Below, one piece after another: positions 7,908 to 17,835 of a DNA stretch of 27,675 bases. The stretch is from a virus: positions 1-27,675 of the IMG/VR virus record IMGVR_UViG_3300040801_001052. One strand, given 5' to 3'. Position 1 is the stretch's first letter. Every line of letters begins with the position of its first letter. Made by a program: the position numbers and the translations under genes. The notes beneath the pieces are model-generated. The model worked only from the letters and a program-made list of their open reading frames with translations. It searched no databases and was not told where the DNA came from.

Positions 7908-8735
7908 TTAGATGTTCAACCCCTTATTCCGATATGCTATCTGCAAATTCTGAATTGCCATGTGCTGCCCCCTCTTTATCGTGGGGTGTGTCCCTTTCGC
8001 TATCTGCGCCATCTCTTTGTCGTACTGCTGCTGTAATGCGCTTTGCGATCCCGGAGCTTTGCCACCTGTAACATAACTAGGAATGGCCGCACTTGGACCC
8101 TGGGGTTGACTGCTATTCGATTTTCTTTGCTGTGCAAGCGATTCAAACGCTTGTATGTACCGATATGGGCTAATCTCCTGGTCTGTATCCTCACCGATAA
8201 TCAGCTTGTCAGCTTCCTCCGGCGGAATATAAACGCCAGTGTCGCGCATAATGCGCTGCACTTCTAGATTTACCCACATCCATGGGTTTGCCTGCTGGCC
8301 CATCTGATCCTGCATTTGCATTTCTTCCTGCTGCTCAGAATAAGATGGTGAAGATTGGTCTGGCTGATTCAATTTTGCGTAGGCGCTGTTAATCGCTTTG
8401 TCACGGATAGCTTGTTCTTGCTCTGGCGTATACTGAATGCCAGCTTGCTTTCCGAGTTCAATGGATTGCGTTGCGACCTGGAGTGCTGTTTGAATCTCCT
8501 TGTCCAGCCTGCTTCCCATTTTGTCGGTCATGGATTGCGCTCTGCGCGTTGTTTCTTCAATGATGCGCTGCTCCATTTCCTTTAGGTATTCTGGTGTGAT
8601 TGTTAGCTCACTACCCCTTCGTTCCTGGCCTTCGGGTTGGCTGCCCTGTTGACGAGAAACATTCTGATCCGATGCGAGAGAAGTGCCACCTTCTTGTTCG
8701 CCACCTGATCGGGTTCCATAAACCTGCTCACCCAT
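7908..8735 (-). CDS. scaffold-like protein
   Basis: A 275-residue, Gln- and Glu-rich, largely helical protein with a disordered N terminus (GSQPEGQERRGS), a long charged coiled-coil region (about residues 48-100), a low-complexity QQEEMQMQDQMGQQ stretch, and a basic C-terminal segment. The last feature is typical of scaffolding proteins that bind the capsid protein through a positive C terminus. It lies immediately upstream of the capsid gene, the usual scaffold position. A GGAGG ribosome site precedes the ATG. No protease motif was seen, so self-cleavage is not indicated. Confidence 0.65.
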   Translation of the reverse strand: MGEQVYGTRSGGEQEGGTSLASDQNVSRQQGSQPEGQERRGSELTITPEYLKEMEQRIIEETTRRAQSMTDKMGSRLDKEIQTALQVATQSIELGKQAGIQYTPEQEQAIRDKAINSAYAKLNQPDQSSPSYSEQQEEMQMQDQMGQQANPWMWVNLEVQRIMRDTGVYIPPEEADKLIIGEDTDQEISPYRYIQAFESLAQQRKSNSSQPQGPSAAIPSYVTGGKAPGSQSALQQQYDKEMAQIAKGTHPTIKRGQHMAIQNLQIAYRNKGLNI

Positions 8736-8774
8736 TTTTGTACCTCCGTATTTAGTTGTTAATACACTAAATTC

Positions 8775-8804
8775 ATTATATCACAATATCGGCATTTTTT
8801 TCAA
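8775..8804 (-). promoter_or_regulatory. leftward promoter for scaffold and capsid
   Basis: On the minus strand TTGAAA (8804-8799), 18 bp, then TATAAT (8780-8775) with an extended -10 TG one base upstream. The TGATATAAT core is identical to that of the main late promoter at 23989-24017. It fills the 73-bp gap between the stop of the giant gene and the scaffold start, leaving a leader of about 33 nt before the ATG. Confidence 0.7.
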
Positions 8805-8808
8805 GTGC

Positions 8809-11800
8809 CTATCTTGCGATTTGCTTTAACACCTCTGTTGACCATTCCTCAAAGCTGCCGCCTGGGTATCCCATTGACTCCCACATAGCCCTTAGCATAG
8901 ACCTTGCTCCGCCGGATACGTCCTGTCCAGAATAATAAGCGAATAGCATTTGCATAAGCATAGCAGGCTCGTTCTCGGATATCGCCTGTAATGCTACGGA
9001 TTGGGATGTTGGTATATCCATACCTTGTGCAGACGTGTAAATCTCCTGGTTGTCCTCATATCGCTTTGCTTGTTCGTCCTGATAAGATTTTACCAATGGA
9101 TATTTGTCGTAGTAATTATCCTTCCAATCCCAATACTCTGTTAGCTCCGGGTACTCCGCCAAAAATTCTCTGCGGACGCTCTTGGGGTCCTCTGGTAAAT
9201 CAAAGTAGGTCGTCTGTAAAAACTTATAATTGGGGAACTGCTCATCCCTCTGTGCCTGGAAGTCCTCTACCTGCGCGATCACGTCTGGTCTATACAGCTT
9301 TAGGTTTTCTTGCTGGTATAACGGGATATTAGATACGCCGCTTGTTTCCTCGGTCTGCGGTACATAGCCTCCCAGTAACCTCGCCCAATACGCCAGGGTT
9401 TCCTGATCAACGGCGGTATAATCCCGCGTGTTCTTGTCGAGGAACATCCGTTCAAAGTTTTCTCCTAGCTGGTCAACGACCAATGGTTTGTTTTTGTTTT
9501 CTAATAAAGTCCATCTTTCCCATATTTCCGAAACAAGGAATTGGCGCATCCGTTCTTCTGGCTCATCAAATAATGCCAGGCGTGCCTGATACTCCGGGTG
9601 CTTATCAAAAAATTCATTGATCGCTGCCGGGTTGCCATTCTTGTAATCGTCCCACGCCTTGCCGTACTCGTACTTCAACCCTCGCTGGATCAACTCGCCT
9701 TCTGGCAGCAAGCCTGCGGGGAATAATGTTGTCAGCAGGGTGTAGGGGATCGCGCCAAACTTACCCTCTTTGATAGCCAAAGCGGTTTGTGAGCCGGGGA
9801 TTTTTAGTGCCATTTCCTGCTCAACACGCTGGTATGCTTCTTCAAACAATTCACCTTGCCGCTCTATCATCGCCACCATGACATCTTTTACGGGATACCC
9901 CTCTGTGGCCATATTGGCTAATGTGCGGTCTATATAATAATCGCCCCATTCGCCATAGGCAGAGAGATTAAACTTACGCCTAATCGTTTCCTCTGGCAGC
10001 GCCATGATATTTCCGATCACGCCAAGCGGTCCGCCAAGCGATCTTAATGCCTGCCCGGTACGCGTCCCTGGTAGGGGATAAAGTTTTTCAGGCGTACCTT
10101 TGAGCATGTGGTAGGGGTACGTCCACCACATAGCGGGCGACATCATCATACTGGCAAGGCTCATTCCGGTGAGATCGCCAGACTGCTGCATTTCTGTTTG
10201 TGCCTCCGCAAGCGCCATTTGCCAAATTTCTCCCTCTTTTGTGTCAATGATTTGCTTTGCTTGTGTGGCTGTCAGCTTTTCTTCTGCCACATATTGTTGA
10301 ACTTTCTGCACAGCAGCATACTGAACGTTATCGCCAGTTTGTGCCATCCTATCAAACGGGGCAGCAAATTGTGTGAATGGGAATATTTGAGAGAGGGGAT
10401 CAATATACAGCGCGTTGCCCATAAAATCTGGCAGCCATTCTGCTGGTATCCTGAACTTGCCCTTTAGCCTCGATGGTATTCCTTCTTCCTCCATACGCTC
10501 CTGATGCCTGCGGATGCGTGCATACATGGAGAACCAAGACGGTCTTTCGACCATTCGTTTCGCCCACTCACCCATCGACCTGGTGAACCAGAATTGATAG
10601 GGAAATACAATATTCAAGTAATCATCAATGTTATAACGCTCCTGATAGTTCAATAACGATCTATCTCGCATCATCTCGCCATAGCGCATTGAAGCCAGCT
10701 TGGTCCCTGCCATTTGCTCTGGAAGGGATGTCAGCCACATGTTAACTTCATCGTTCAACCCCTCCGGTATGTCGCCCAAAGAGAAGGCTTGTCCGCTATC
10801 CATATCAGAGAGTGCGATCTCACGCATTGTTTTCAGCAGGGGTGAAAGGGTTTCGGTATATGCTTCTTCTGTGATCCTGCCTTCGTACATTGGCACGGGC
10901 GTGCCGGCGAGGGGTGTATCTCCAATAGCGCGGGTCTGGAACAGGGTTGGTCCAGCAGGTTTTTCGTAACCCTCAAACGGGTAGGATATCTTCTCGTTTA
11001 CAAGTGTCTGGAATATTTCACTTGCGATTATGTGCTTCGGGGTTCTGTCAACGGGGAATATTTCAATCTGGTTAGCCATATATTGTGGCTGCTCCAAAAC
11101 TTTTTCTACATACATTTTGAAAAACTGGGTTTGAGGCTCAGTCTTTCTTGTGTTTTCTGCAAAGAAGTGAAATAAATCTACCTTAAATTGCCTGACATTA
11201 TCGGGTGTATTTGGCTCAATTAATCCAATGTCAACATAAGACTCACCAAATATAGTGGGACTTAATTCCCAATGCTTTTGAAATTCTGCGTAAGACCCAT
11301 ACCTGTTTGTTACCGTTACATGCGCCATAACAACATCTGCAATGTCTTGTGACAAAGACATTTCAGGCATGGTTGTGCCGGACCTCACCTTGCTTTCTAG
11401 TTTTGCCAATTCTGGTAGCGCATTGTCAATTGCATTTCTTAGATTTTTAATTGTTGCCGGGCTGGTTGATTCGGCAAACATGTGAACAATTTGTTTACCC
11501 TTTTCACCTGGGAATAGATATGCATAAAGAGATGCAATTATCCTTTTTGTCCCGTCTGTTGATAGCTTTCTAAAAGCATCAATCATTTGATTTTTTTCTG
11601 CTGCGGGAGTCTTATCCAAGAACGACTGGACAATAGCCTCGTTCTTGTCTATCCGTAAGGCTGTGTAAATATCATTTGTTCTCGCAATATTTATTTCACC
11701 TAGCAATTCTGGCTCCCATTTACCAGCATCAACAAAAGCGTTTTCGAGAACCGACATACCGCCAGTACGTCTTTGGTTAGCGTCCTCCGCAAAGATAACC

Positions 11801-14800
11801 CTGTCTACGTCATCCAGCCGCTCTCTTACTAAAACGGGTAATTCAATTCCTTCCAAGGCATCGGGGTTAAATCCGTTGTCATCAAGTTGGTTTGTTAACT
11901 CGGTAACATATCTGTTCCATAATTCTGGATAATCCTTGGCGATAATCATTAATGCAATTGTGCGCCCATTCCCGCTCTCAACGACCATATCCGGGCCAAT
12001 AACCATCGGTCCGGTATCCGTTTCTCTTGTGTCTAACAACAGCTTAAATTCGTCAAAATTATTTATGATATCCCATATCTGCGTTTGGTTGCCGATAAGT
12101 TCCCTAAACCGTGCTTGCAATTCTTGGGGATAATTCTTGTTTTTAGTAAAGTCAGCAAAGTGACTTGTGATCAGGTCGGTTAAAGAAACAATCCTGAACC
12201 GCATATTAAATTTGTCTGGAAGTTTTACGCCCAACGCCATCGTTGTGTTTCCCGTAGGTGCGTGTTGCAGTTTTGCTGCCTGCGTCTGGCGGTAGTCCAT
12301 TACCTGCTCATCGAATAGCAACCCGTCATACAGGCGTTTCATTTCAGGTGAGATGTCTACAAGTTGCATATCTTTACCATCGTCTAAAAGTTTACTGACG
12401 ATTGTGGCGACCCAAGACTTGAATTTCTGAAAGATATTACGCATGGCTGGCGGTGCAACGTCAAGAGCCATACCCTCGTGTTGATACATTACAAAACCAT
12501 CTGCGAACTGTTCCTCTGCCGCCATATATCTTTTGTAGTCTGGCGTTCCCTCTTTTAGTTTGCCATCACGCCATGCCTGGTCCAGCGCAATGTAATCATC
12601 CACGCTATCAAAGCCAACCCAATTTGCATAAACCTCTATCTCGCCTGCGTCTAATTCGTACCTGAAAACATGTCCTATTTCGTGCAGCGCGTCAACTAGA
12701 TTTGCATCTTGAAAGCCCCTGATTATGTGCATGCCATTTTCAAGTAGTTCCGCTTCACCAACCACTCGAACCGTATCTCCGTATGCGTCCGTAATAACTT
12801 TTGAAACATCGCTGACCTCTATATCTGCAAATGTTTCAGCATAATAGCTGTCCGCACTCTTGCCCTCACGCTTGCCCCATATCTCGGCGTGTGCGTCCAC
12901 CAATGCCATAACAGCCGATTGCTGATCCCTGGTCAGGCTAAAGGCAGTCCTGATCTTATCTCTAAAAGCATTGCGGTTCATCACCGCATCCGCCCTAACC
13001 TGCTGTTGCTCGGCGGCTTCCTGTGAGCGCCTATTGATGTCGGCTTCGTTGTATTTTGCTACTTCGGCTGGATCGGCATTGTCGGCTGGTCGCCCATCAA
13101 ACAGCGATCCCTGACCCTCGCTTACCCGTGCAGCGTCTAACACCTGCCCAAGATTAGCTTTGATGTTGTCGGGGATGACGTACTCGCCTTCTTCTGTGCC
13201 TACCGCTACGATCATATCCAGGGCAGCCCTGACTCTTGATCCCTTTGCCTGCATTGCGCTGGATGCGTCAAACAGGTATCTCTGGACCATGTGGCGATCT
13301 GCGTCATCTGGATACAACTCCGATAGCATCATTGCCAGGAAGGTTCGTTCTTCTGTTGAGGCTACATAGTCATCTCCGTATTGTTTTGATCGTGCGTCTA
13401 AATCTATTCTTATAGCTTCTGCGCCGGGATAAACGGTTGCCGGTGGCGGTGTTTCCATCGGGATCACCACCCCTTGTTGCTCTGGTGTAGCAGCCTGTTG
13501 CCCCTGGTTGTTTTGCCACAACTTATATGCGCCATCGACCATTGCGCTGCGCTGTTGTGATATCAGCGGTGCAAAGGTTTCGGTGTTGAAGGTTTCAAAA
13601 GCCTGCCGTACCTCTGGTATAGAAAGCTCTGTGTTCCGCAAACTCTCTCTAAATTCTTTGACCTTGTTGGCGGCATCGTTCCAGGCTTTGATTGTTTCCT
13701 GCCCCCATGCCAACACCTCCGTTCCCGGACGGTGGCTGGTATCCTCATACACCTTCCCCAACTGCTCAAACATTTGGGTTAGCTGCCTGGTTTCTATTTC
13801 GGTGTGCCGATCATACATCCCGGCGATCTTTTCCTGTGTTGCCTTCCACAGCGATTCACGCTGCGGTCCCCTGACATTCGATTGGTAATACTTTTTCAGT
13901 TCTGCGTTCTTCTCAGTATAAAACCGCTCCCAATCCTTTATCCAGGCTGTCATCGTATTGACATAATCAACCGTGCCGGGATTATCTGATCCTAGCGCAT
14001 CAAACATACCCTTGGCTGTTGTCAGCATAATGGTGTGAGTGCGCCGCCAATCTGTTTCCGCCTCTGTTAATCTTGCCTTCCAAACCTGACGTGCCAAGTC
14101 CCGGTTGCCCTGTGAGCGGAGCGCATCTGATGTAGCCGCCGCAATTTGGTTGTCTACCAAATCCTTCATACGCCTGTTCGTGAACAGGCTCCACAGGTCC
14201 GACCACAAGGGCATCATCGCTGCCATGCCTTCTGATCGAATGCGGTTCGCAACATCATCCGGGATTGCCAGAATATCATCTGCAATAGCCTGCTCTATGA
14301 TAGCGTCTATCCGGCTCTCGATAAAGTCAAATGCGCGGGTGATATCGTCTTTTGTTTTTGCGCCTTCTAATTGGCTTTTTAGTTCTTCAATGATGCCAGA
14401 TTTAGTGATAATATCCCTGGCTTTATCCGGCTGGTTTGTGAACACCTGTTGTACCGCACGCTCCAATGTGCTTTCTACGCCCTGGAATTTCGACCTGGTG
14501 TACAGGCTGTTGGTGATCTCGTCCATATTCAAACCCTGGTTGACCAGCGAATAAATTAATTCCGGCGCACGTGGGTTGATGGTGCGTAATTGCGCCTCAA
14601 TCTCAGGCGACATCTTGTTATAACCAACGCCCTCTTTCCAGGTCTTATTCCATAGCTGTAAAAAGCCTATGGTTGTTGCCTGGCGGCTTTCTGCAATTTC
14701 AATTCTTGCAGCAAGTTTTGAAAATAATCCTAATTTTGATGCCTTCCTTCCAAGTTTGTGCATTTGGCTGATGAAGTCTTTGGTGTCCATAGCGGCTGCG

Positions 14801-17800
14801 ATAGCCTGACCGCCTCTGTGAGTGCCTGCAATATCAACCGCCGGTCCAACGCCCTTTTCAAAACCTGCTGGCTTTATGCCAATCCGATCCCAAACAGACT
14901 CAATCTGATTGGGGGTCAGAAATCCATATACGCCCTGCGCTGCACGTGTGAACACATTGTTCACGGCGTTATTGATAGCATACATTGGGTTGAAGCCTAA
15001 TACGGCTAACGATTGGAACGATTTTAGCGCCGCACTAAGCCTAAATTGCCAGCGTTTCGGCTGGATACCATAGTGATCAACCAAAAACTTATCCATAAAG
15101 ACACCCATTTTGCCGATAAGCTCTGCTCCGAACATATCTGGATGCCAGGGGACATAGTTTTTGCCCCAAAAGATTTCAAATCTCTTGGATAGGGTTTCTG
15201 CGTTAAGTGTTCCGTTGTTGATTGCCTCAATAAACGGCGCTAATTTACCGGATGGCGTGCCTTGCGATACATTTGCGATCATTTGTATAGCAGCGTCAGG
15301 GTTTGTGCGGACTTCTTCAAGAAAATTTGCCGCTTTCATCCCAACGGCATCGGCAATTGTGAGCAATTCGGTTCTAATCGGGGTTGTTGTCACCCAGTTT
15401 GCCAGCATTTGCTCAGGTAATTCACTTTTATAAAAGGCGCTCATCGCCGGAGCGACTGTTTTCCCGGCAGGCGAGTTGATCATAGCCTCCGCAACCTTGC
15501 CGGCAGTAACAGCATCGCCGCCAAGGGTCATTTGCTTTAATATACTGACCATACCAACGGGATCGTTGTCATAAAGGGACATCAATCCGGCGGTATTTGT
15601 GTAAGCCATATCAAGAAACAGCGCTGCCTGTGATTCTGGCGTTAGCTGCGCCAGCCGCCTGAACCAGCTTGTTGATTGGTTTGGTTGCAGCTCCGCATAT
15701 TGCCCATCGTCCGTCAGTTTTGCAAACTTTCGCTCCCAGTCGGATATTTCTGGATAAACCTTTACCACCTGTCCATCAACACCCGTTCTGATTTGCCCTA
15801 AAATACGCTCGTCCAGGTAGTCATCGAAGGCTTGTGTCAGGTTTCTGTTAAATTCTGCGTCCGTTTTACCGGGATTGTTTTGTGCTACATCCAGAAGAAC
15901 GTCATAAGCATCGTTTGATGCCTCCGTAATAATGGTTTGTATTTCCTGATTGGTTAGATCAATGTTTGCGTTGGTGAGTTGCGATTCTACGTATGCCCTG
16001 AAATCGTTGGTAAACCCATCCGTGTTGTAAGAAAGCACGCCGGTGTCCGCGTTTGCTGTGGCGTTATTGTTGATTATTGTTTTAATTTCTGTATCAGCGG
16101 TCAAAAATAGATCGGGACGCGCCATTTTCAAGGTCGGGTTGTCAACGGTCTGATCCAGCCAGTATTTATACGGCAGGTTCCCGTGGCGTAAATAATCCTT
16201 ATAAAGACCGAGCGTGTCGAATAAGCCAGCCGAACCAGACCTGCCTGTAATTTTGGTATACATCCTTTGAAAAGGCGCTGGCAATATATCTGCGTCAAGA
16301 TGTCCCTTTGTGCCGTCCACCGCTGCCCTAAAGTTTGGATTATTTGTGGCATCCGCTATCTTACCAAGGGATGCGTTGACAAGAGAAGGCGCTACTTGCA
16401 GAGGATCGAGAACGGATTGCAACATAAAATCGCCAATGTTGCCGCTATATCCAAAGCGGTCAATGTAATCAGCGTATACTTCGTGCATATCCTCGCCAGA
16501 AGCCAGGCGTGAGCGTGCCTGGTCGAGCGCCGCACCAGCCACCAGGCCCTCCCTGATCAATACTGGCTCTACGATGGCTTTTTCTAACGCCCATATTTCT
16601 GCGTTGTTTCTGGCAACTTGTCCGCTGGACCATTCAACGTCACCGCCCAGGGAATTTACAACCTTCTCCGCCGCCTGAAAACCTTTTGACATCCCGTTGA
16701 GCAGCCAGTTGCCAACCGGCAGCGATTCATACATAAATTGACCTGCTTGCCAGGCGGGTTTAAGGTTTTGTAATACCTCTTTGGTTTCTCCATCCGAGGC
16801 TTGAACAACGGTTCCGACAAGTTTTTCAAACATTTCGTCTGGAAGATCAAGAACGCGAAGAACGGTATTCAGCCCCCATATTTCTGTGCCTGTATAAGCC
16901 TGATAAGCGGCAGCGCCGCCAACCACTGCGCCAGCGACACCGCCAACAATAGCGCCGGCGGGTCCTCCTACCGCCACACCTGCTGTTGAGCCAATGGCAA
17001 TCAGCGCTTTTGAAACAGCCAGCGCGCCCATTGCCGCTTGTGCGCCCTGCACAGTTGCCGCCACACCCCTTGTCCAATCAGGTCGCCCTTCCATCGGTTG
17101 AGGATTGAGAAACGATAGCGCCCACTGCTGCCAGGTTTCCATATTTTCCCATGCGCCCTCTTGCATGAAGGGTGAGATTTCTTTTTGCTCACCCCCATAC
17201 ATCAACTGCATGAGTTTGTCGTGTTCTGTGGGTTGCAGGCTAGAAATATCAACAAGGCCGTTTTCATCAAGAGGCAGGCTTGATACCAGTTTTAACAGTT
17301 CGTCCGATTCATTGATCTCGCCGGGAAATTTGAAATCATTCGGCGGCTCAGATAGCGTGGTTAGATAGATGGCTGATGGATCGTCCCGATCAAACGGCTT
17401 CCAGGAAGCCCAGTCGCTCCCCTGAACGGCGGTCATGTACTCGTAAGCCTCTGCTATTTTATCGTAGTCATACCATTCAGGCGGCTGCCAGTCCTGCGGT
17501 GCGGTTGCGCCAAAGTAATAATACTTTGCCAGGCGCTTTGGGTCCTCTGCGAAATACGACTGGTTGGGATACTGCATATTTTTGAAGGTCGCATTAGACC
17601 ATTCTTCACCGAGAAGCTGGTAGTTTTGTTGCTCTGGCAACCCCTTTAATATCTGGTAATTCCAGAAGAACTTCTGTCCTTCCGGCAACTGCTCTCTTAG
17701 CTCACGAGTGGGCAGCACATAATTGAACCTGGTCTTTTTGAGAGGTTCTTTAGGCGGCTTGTATTCTGTCACCTGTTGAGGTAGCGCTTGCGGATTATAA

Positions 17801-17835
17801 AAGGGTTGTTCTTCTTGATCAGAAGTTGTGGCCAT
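8809..17835 (-). CDS. giant polyvalent protein (zincin protease + DdrB-like ParB), likely virion-packaged
   Basis: A 3008-residue protein read without a break over 9 kb. Visible parts: a Pro/Gln-rich N terminus; a glycine-zipper membrane-like segment around residues 260-318 (GGPAGAIVGGVAGAVVGG); long helical regions; a Gln/Pro-rich linker near 1450; and a metallopeptidase motif H1718-E-I-G-H1722 with Glu1774/1775 (EEQFADGF) as likely third ligand. A DdrB-like ParB domain follows at about 1870-2245 (LITSHFADF, V-V-E1953-S-G-N-G-R). The long helical C-terminal part resembles 'large polyvalent protein-associated' regions. Such multi-domain proteins are known from phages and conjugative elements and are thought to enter the cell with the DNA. 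The ATG shares one base with the stop upstream. It lies between portal and scaffold, as expected of an ejected core protein; this role is inferred. Confidence 0.8.
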   Translation of the reverse strand: MATTSDQEEQPFYNPQALPQQVTEYKPPKEPLKKTRFNYVLPTRELREQLPEGQKFFWNYQILKGLPEQQNYQLLGEEWSNATFKNMQYPNQSYFAEDPKRLAKYYYFGATAPQDWQPPEWYDYDKIAEAYEYMTAVQGSDWASWKPFDRDDPSAIYLTTLSEPPNDFKFPGEINESDELLKLVSSLPLDENGLVDISSLQPTEHDKLMQLMYGGEQKEISPFMQEGAWENMETWQQWALSFLNPQPMEGRPDWTRGVAATVQGAQAAMGALAVSKALIAIGSTAGVAVGGPAGAIVGGVAGAVVGGAAAYQAYTGTEIWGLNTVLRVLDLPDEMFEKLVGTVVQASDGETKEVLQNLKPAWQAGQFMYESLPVGNWLLNGMSKGFQAAEKVVNSLGGDVEWSSGQVARNNAEIWALEKAIVEPVLIREGLVAGAALDQARSRLASGEDMHEVYADYIDRFGYSGNIGDFMLQSVLDPLQVAPSLVNASLGKIADATNNPNFRAAVDGTKGHLDADILPAPFQRMYTKITGRSGSAGLFDTLGLYKDYLRHGNLPYKYWLDQTVDNPTLKMARPDLFLTADTEIKTIINNNATANADTGVLSYNTDGFTNDFRAYVESQLTNANIDLTNQEIQTIITEASNDAYDVLLDVAQNNPGKTDAEFNRNLTQAFDDYLDERILGQIRTGVDGQVVKVYPEISDWERKFAKLTDDGQYAELQPNQSTSWFRRLAQLTPESQAALFLDMAYTNTAGLMSLYDNDPVGMVSILKQMTLGGDAVTAGKVAEAMINSPAGKTVAPAMSAFYKSELPEQMLANWVTTTPIRTELLTIADAVGMKAANFLEEVRTNPDAAIQMIANVSQGTPSGKLAPFIEAINNGTLNAETLSKRFEIFWGKNYVPWHPDMFGAELIGKMGVFMDKFLVDHYGIQPKRWQFRLSAALKSFQSLAVLGFNPMYAINNAVNNVFTRAAQGVYGFLTPNQIESVWDRIGIKPAGFEKGVGPAVDIAGTHRGGQAIAAAMDTKDFISQMHKLGRKASKLGLFSKLAARIEIAESRQATTIGFLQLWNKTWKEGVGYNKMSPEIEAQLRTINPRAPELIYSLVNQGLNMDEITNSLYTRSKFQGVESTLERAVQQVFTNQPDKARDIITKSGIIEELKSQLEGAKTKDDITRAFDFIESRIDAIIEQAIADDILAIPDDVANRIRSEGMAAMMPLWSDLWSLFTNRRMKDLVDNQIAAATSDALRSQGNRDLARQVWKARLTEAETDWRRTHTIMLTTAKGMFDALGSDNPGTVDYVNTMTAWIKDWERFYTEKNAELKKYYQSNVRGPQRESLWKATQEKIAGMYDRHTEIETRQLTQMFEQLGKVYEDTSHRPGTEVLAWGQETIKAWNDAANKVKEFRESLRNTELSIPEVRQAFETFNTETFAPLISQQRSAMVDGAYKLWQNNQGQQAATPEQQGVVIPMETPPPATVYPGAEAIRIDLDARSKQYGDDYVASTEERTFLAMMLSELYPDDADRHMVQRYLFDASSAMQAKGSRVRAALDMIVAVGTEEGEYVIPDNIKANLGQVLDAARVSEGQGSLFDGRPADNADPAEVAKYNEADINRRSQEAAEQQQVRADAVMNRNAFRDKIRTAFSLTRDQQSAVMALVDAHAEIWGKREGKSADSYYAETFADIEVSDVSKVITDAYGDTVRVVGEAELLENGMHIIRGFQDANLVDALHEIGHVFRYELDAGEIEVYANWVGFDSVDDYIALDQAWRDGKLKEGTPDYKRYMAAEEQFADGFVMYQHEGMALDVAPPAMRNIFQKFKSWVATIVSKLLDDGKDMQLVDISPEMKRLYDGLLFDEQVMDYRQTQAAKLQHAPTGNTTMALGVKLPDKFNMRFRIVSLTDLITSHFADFTKNKNYPQELQARFRELIGNQTQIWDIINNFDEFKLLLDTRETDTGPMVIGPDMVVESGNGRTIALMIIAKDYPELWNRYVTELTNQLDDNGFNPDALEGIELPVLVRERLDDVDRVIFAEDANQRRTGGMSVLENAFVDAGKWEPELLGEINIARTNDIYTALRIDKNEAIVQSFLDKTPAAEKNQMIDAFRKLSTDGTKRIIASLYAYLFPGEKGKQIVHMFAESTSPATIKNLRNAIDNALPELAKLESKVRSGTTMPEMSLSQDIADVVMAHVTVTNRYGSYAEFQKHWELSPTIFGESYVDIGLIEPNTPDNVRQFKVDLFHFFAENTRKTEPQTQFFKMYVEKVLEQPQYMANQIEIFPVDRTPKHIIASEIFQTLVNEKISYPFEGYEKPAGPTLFQTRAIGDTPLAGTPVPMYEGRITEEAYTETLSPLLKTMREIALSDMDSGQAFSLGDIPEGLNDEVNMWLTSLPEQMAGTKLASMRYGEMMRDRSLLNYQERYNIDDYLNIVFPYQFWFTRSMGEWAKRMVERPSWFSMYARIRRHQERMEEEGIPSRLKGKFRIPAEWLPDFMGNALYIDPLSQIFPFTQFAAPFDRMAQTGDNVQYAAVQKVQQYVAEEKLTATQAKQIIDTKEGEIWQMALAEAQTEMQQSGDLTGMSLASMMMSPAMWWTYPYHMLKGTPEKLYPLPGTRTGQALRSLGGPLGVIGNIMALPEETIRRKFNLSAYGEWGDYYIDRTLANMATEGYPVKDVMVAMIERQGELFEEAYQRVEQEMALKIPGSQTALAIKEGKFGAIPYTLLTTLFPAGLLPEGELIQRGLKYEYGKAWDDYKNGNPAAINEFFDKHPEYQARLALFDEPEERMRQFLVSEIWERWTLLENKNKPLVVDQLGENFERMFLDKNTRDYTAVDQETLAYWARLLGGYVPQTEETSGVSNIPLYQQENLKLYRPDVIAQVEDFQAQRDEQFPNYKFLQTTYFDLPEDPKSVRREFLAEYPELTEYWDWKDNYYDKYPLVKSYQDEQAKRYEDNQEIYTSAQGMDIPTSQSVALQAISENEPAMLMQMLFAYYSGQDVSGGARSMLRAMWESMGYPGGSFEEWSTEVLKQIAR

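Noticed and set aside
8809-17835. Tape-measure protein
   Set aside because: Although very long, it has zincin and ParB motifs, lies between portal and scaffold rather than among tail genes, and no tail tube genes are seen.
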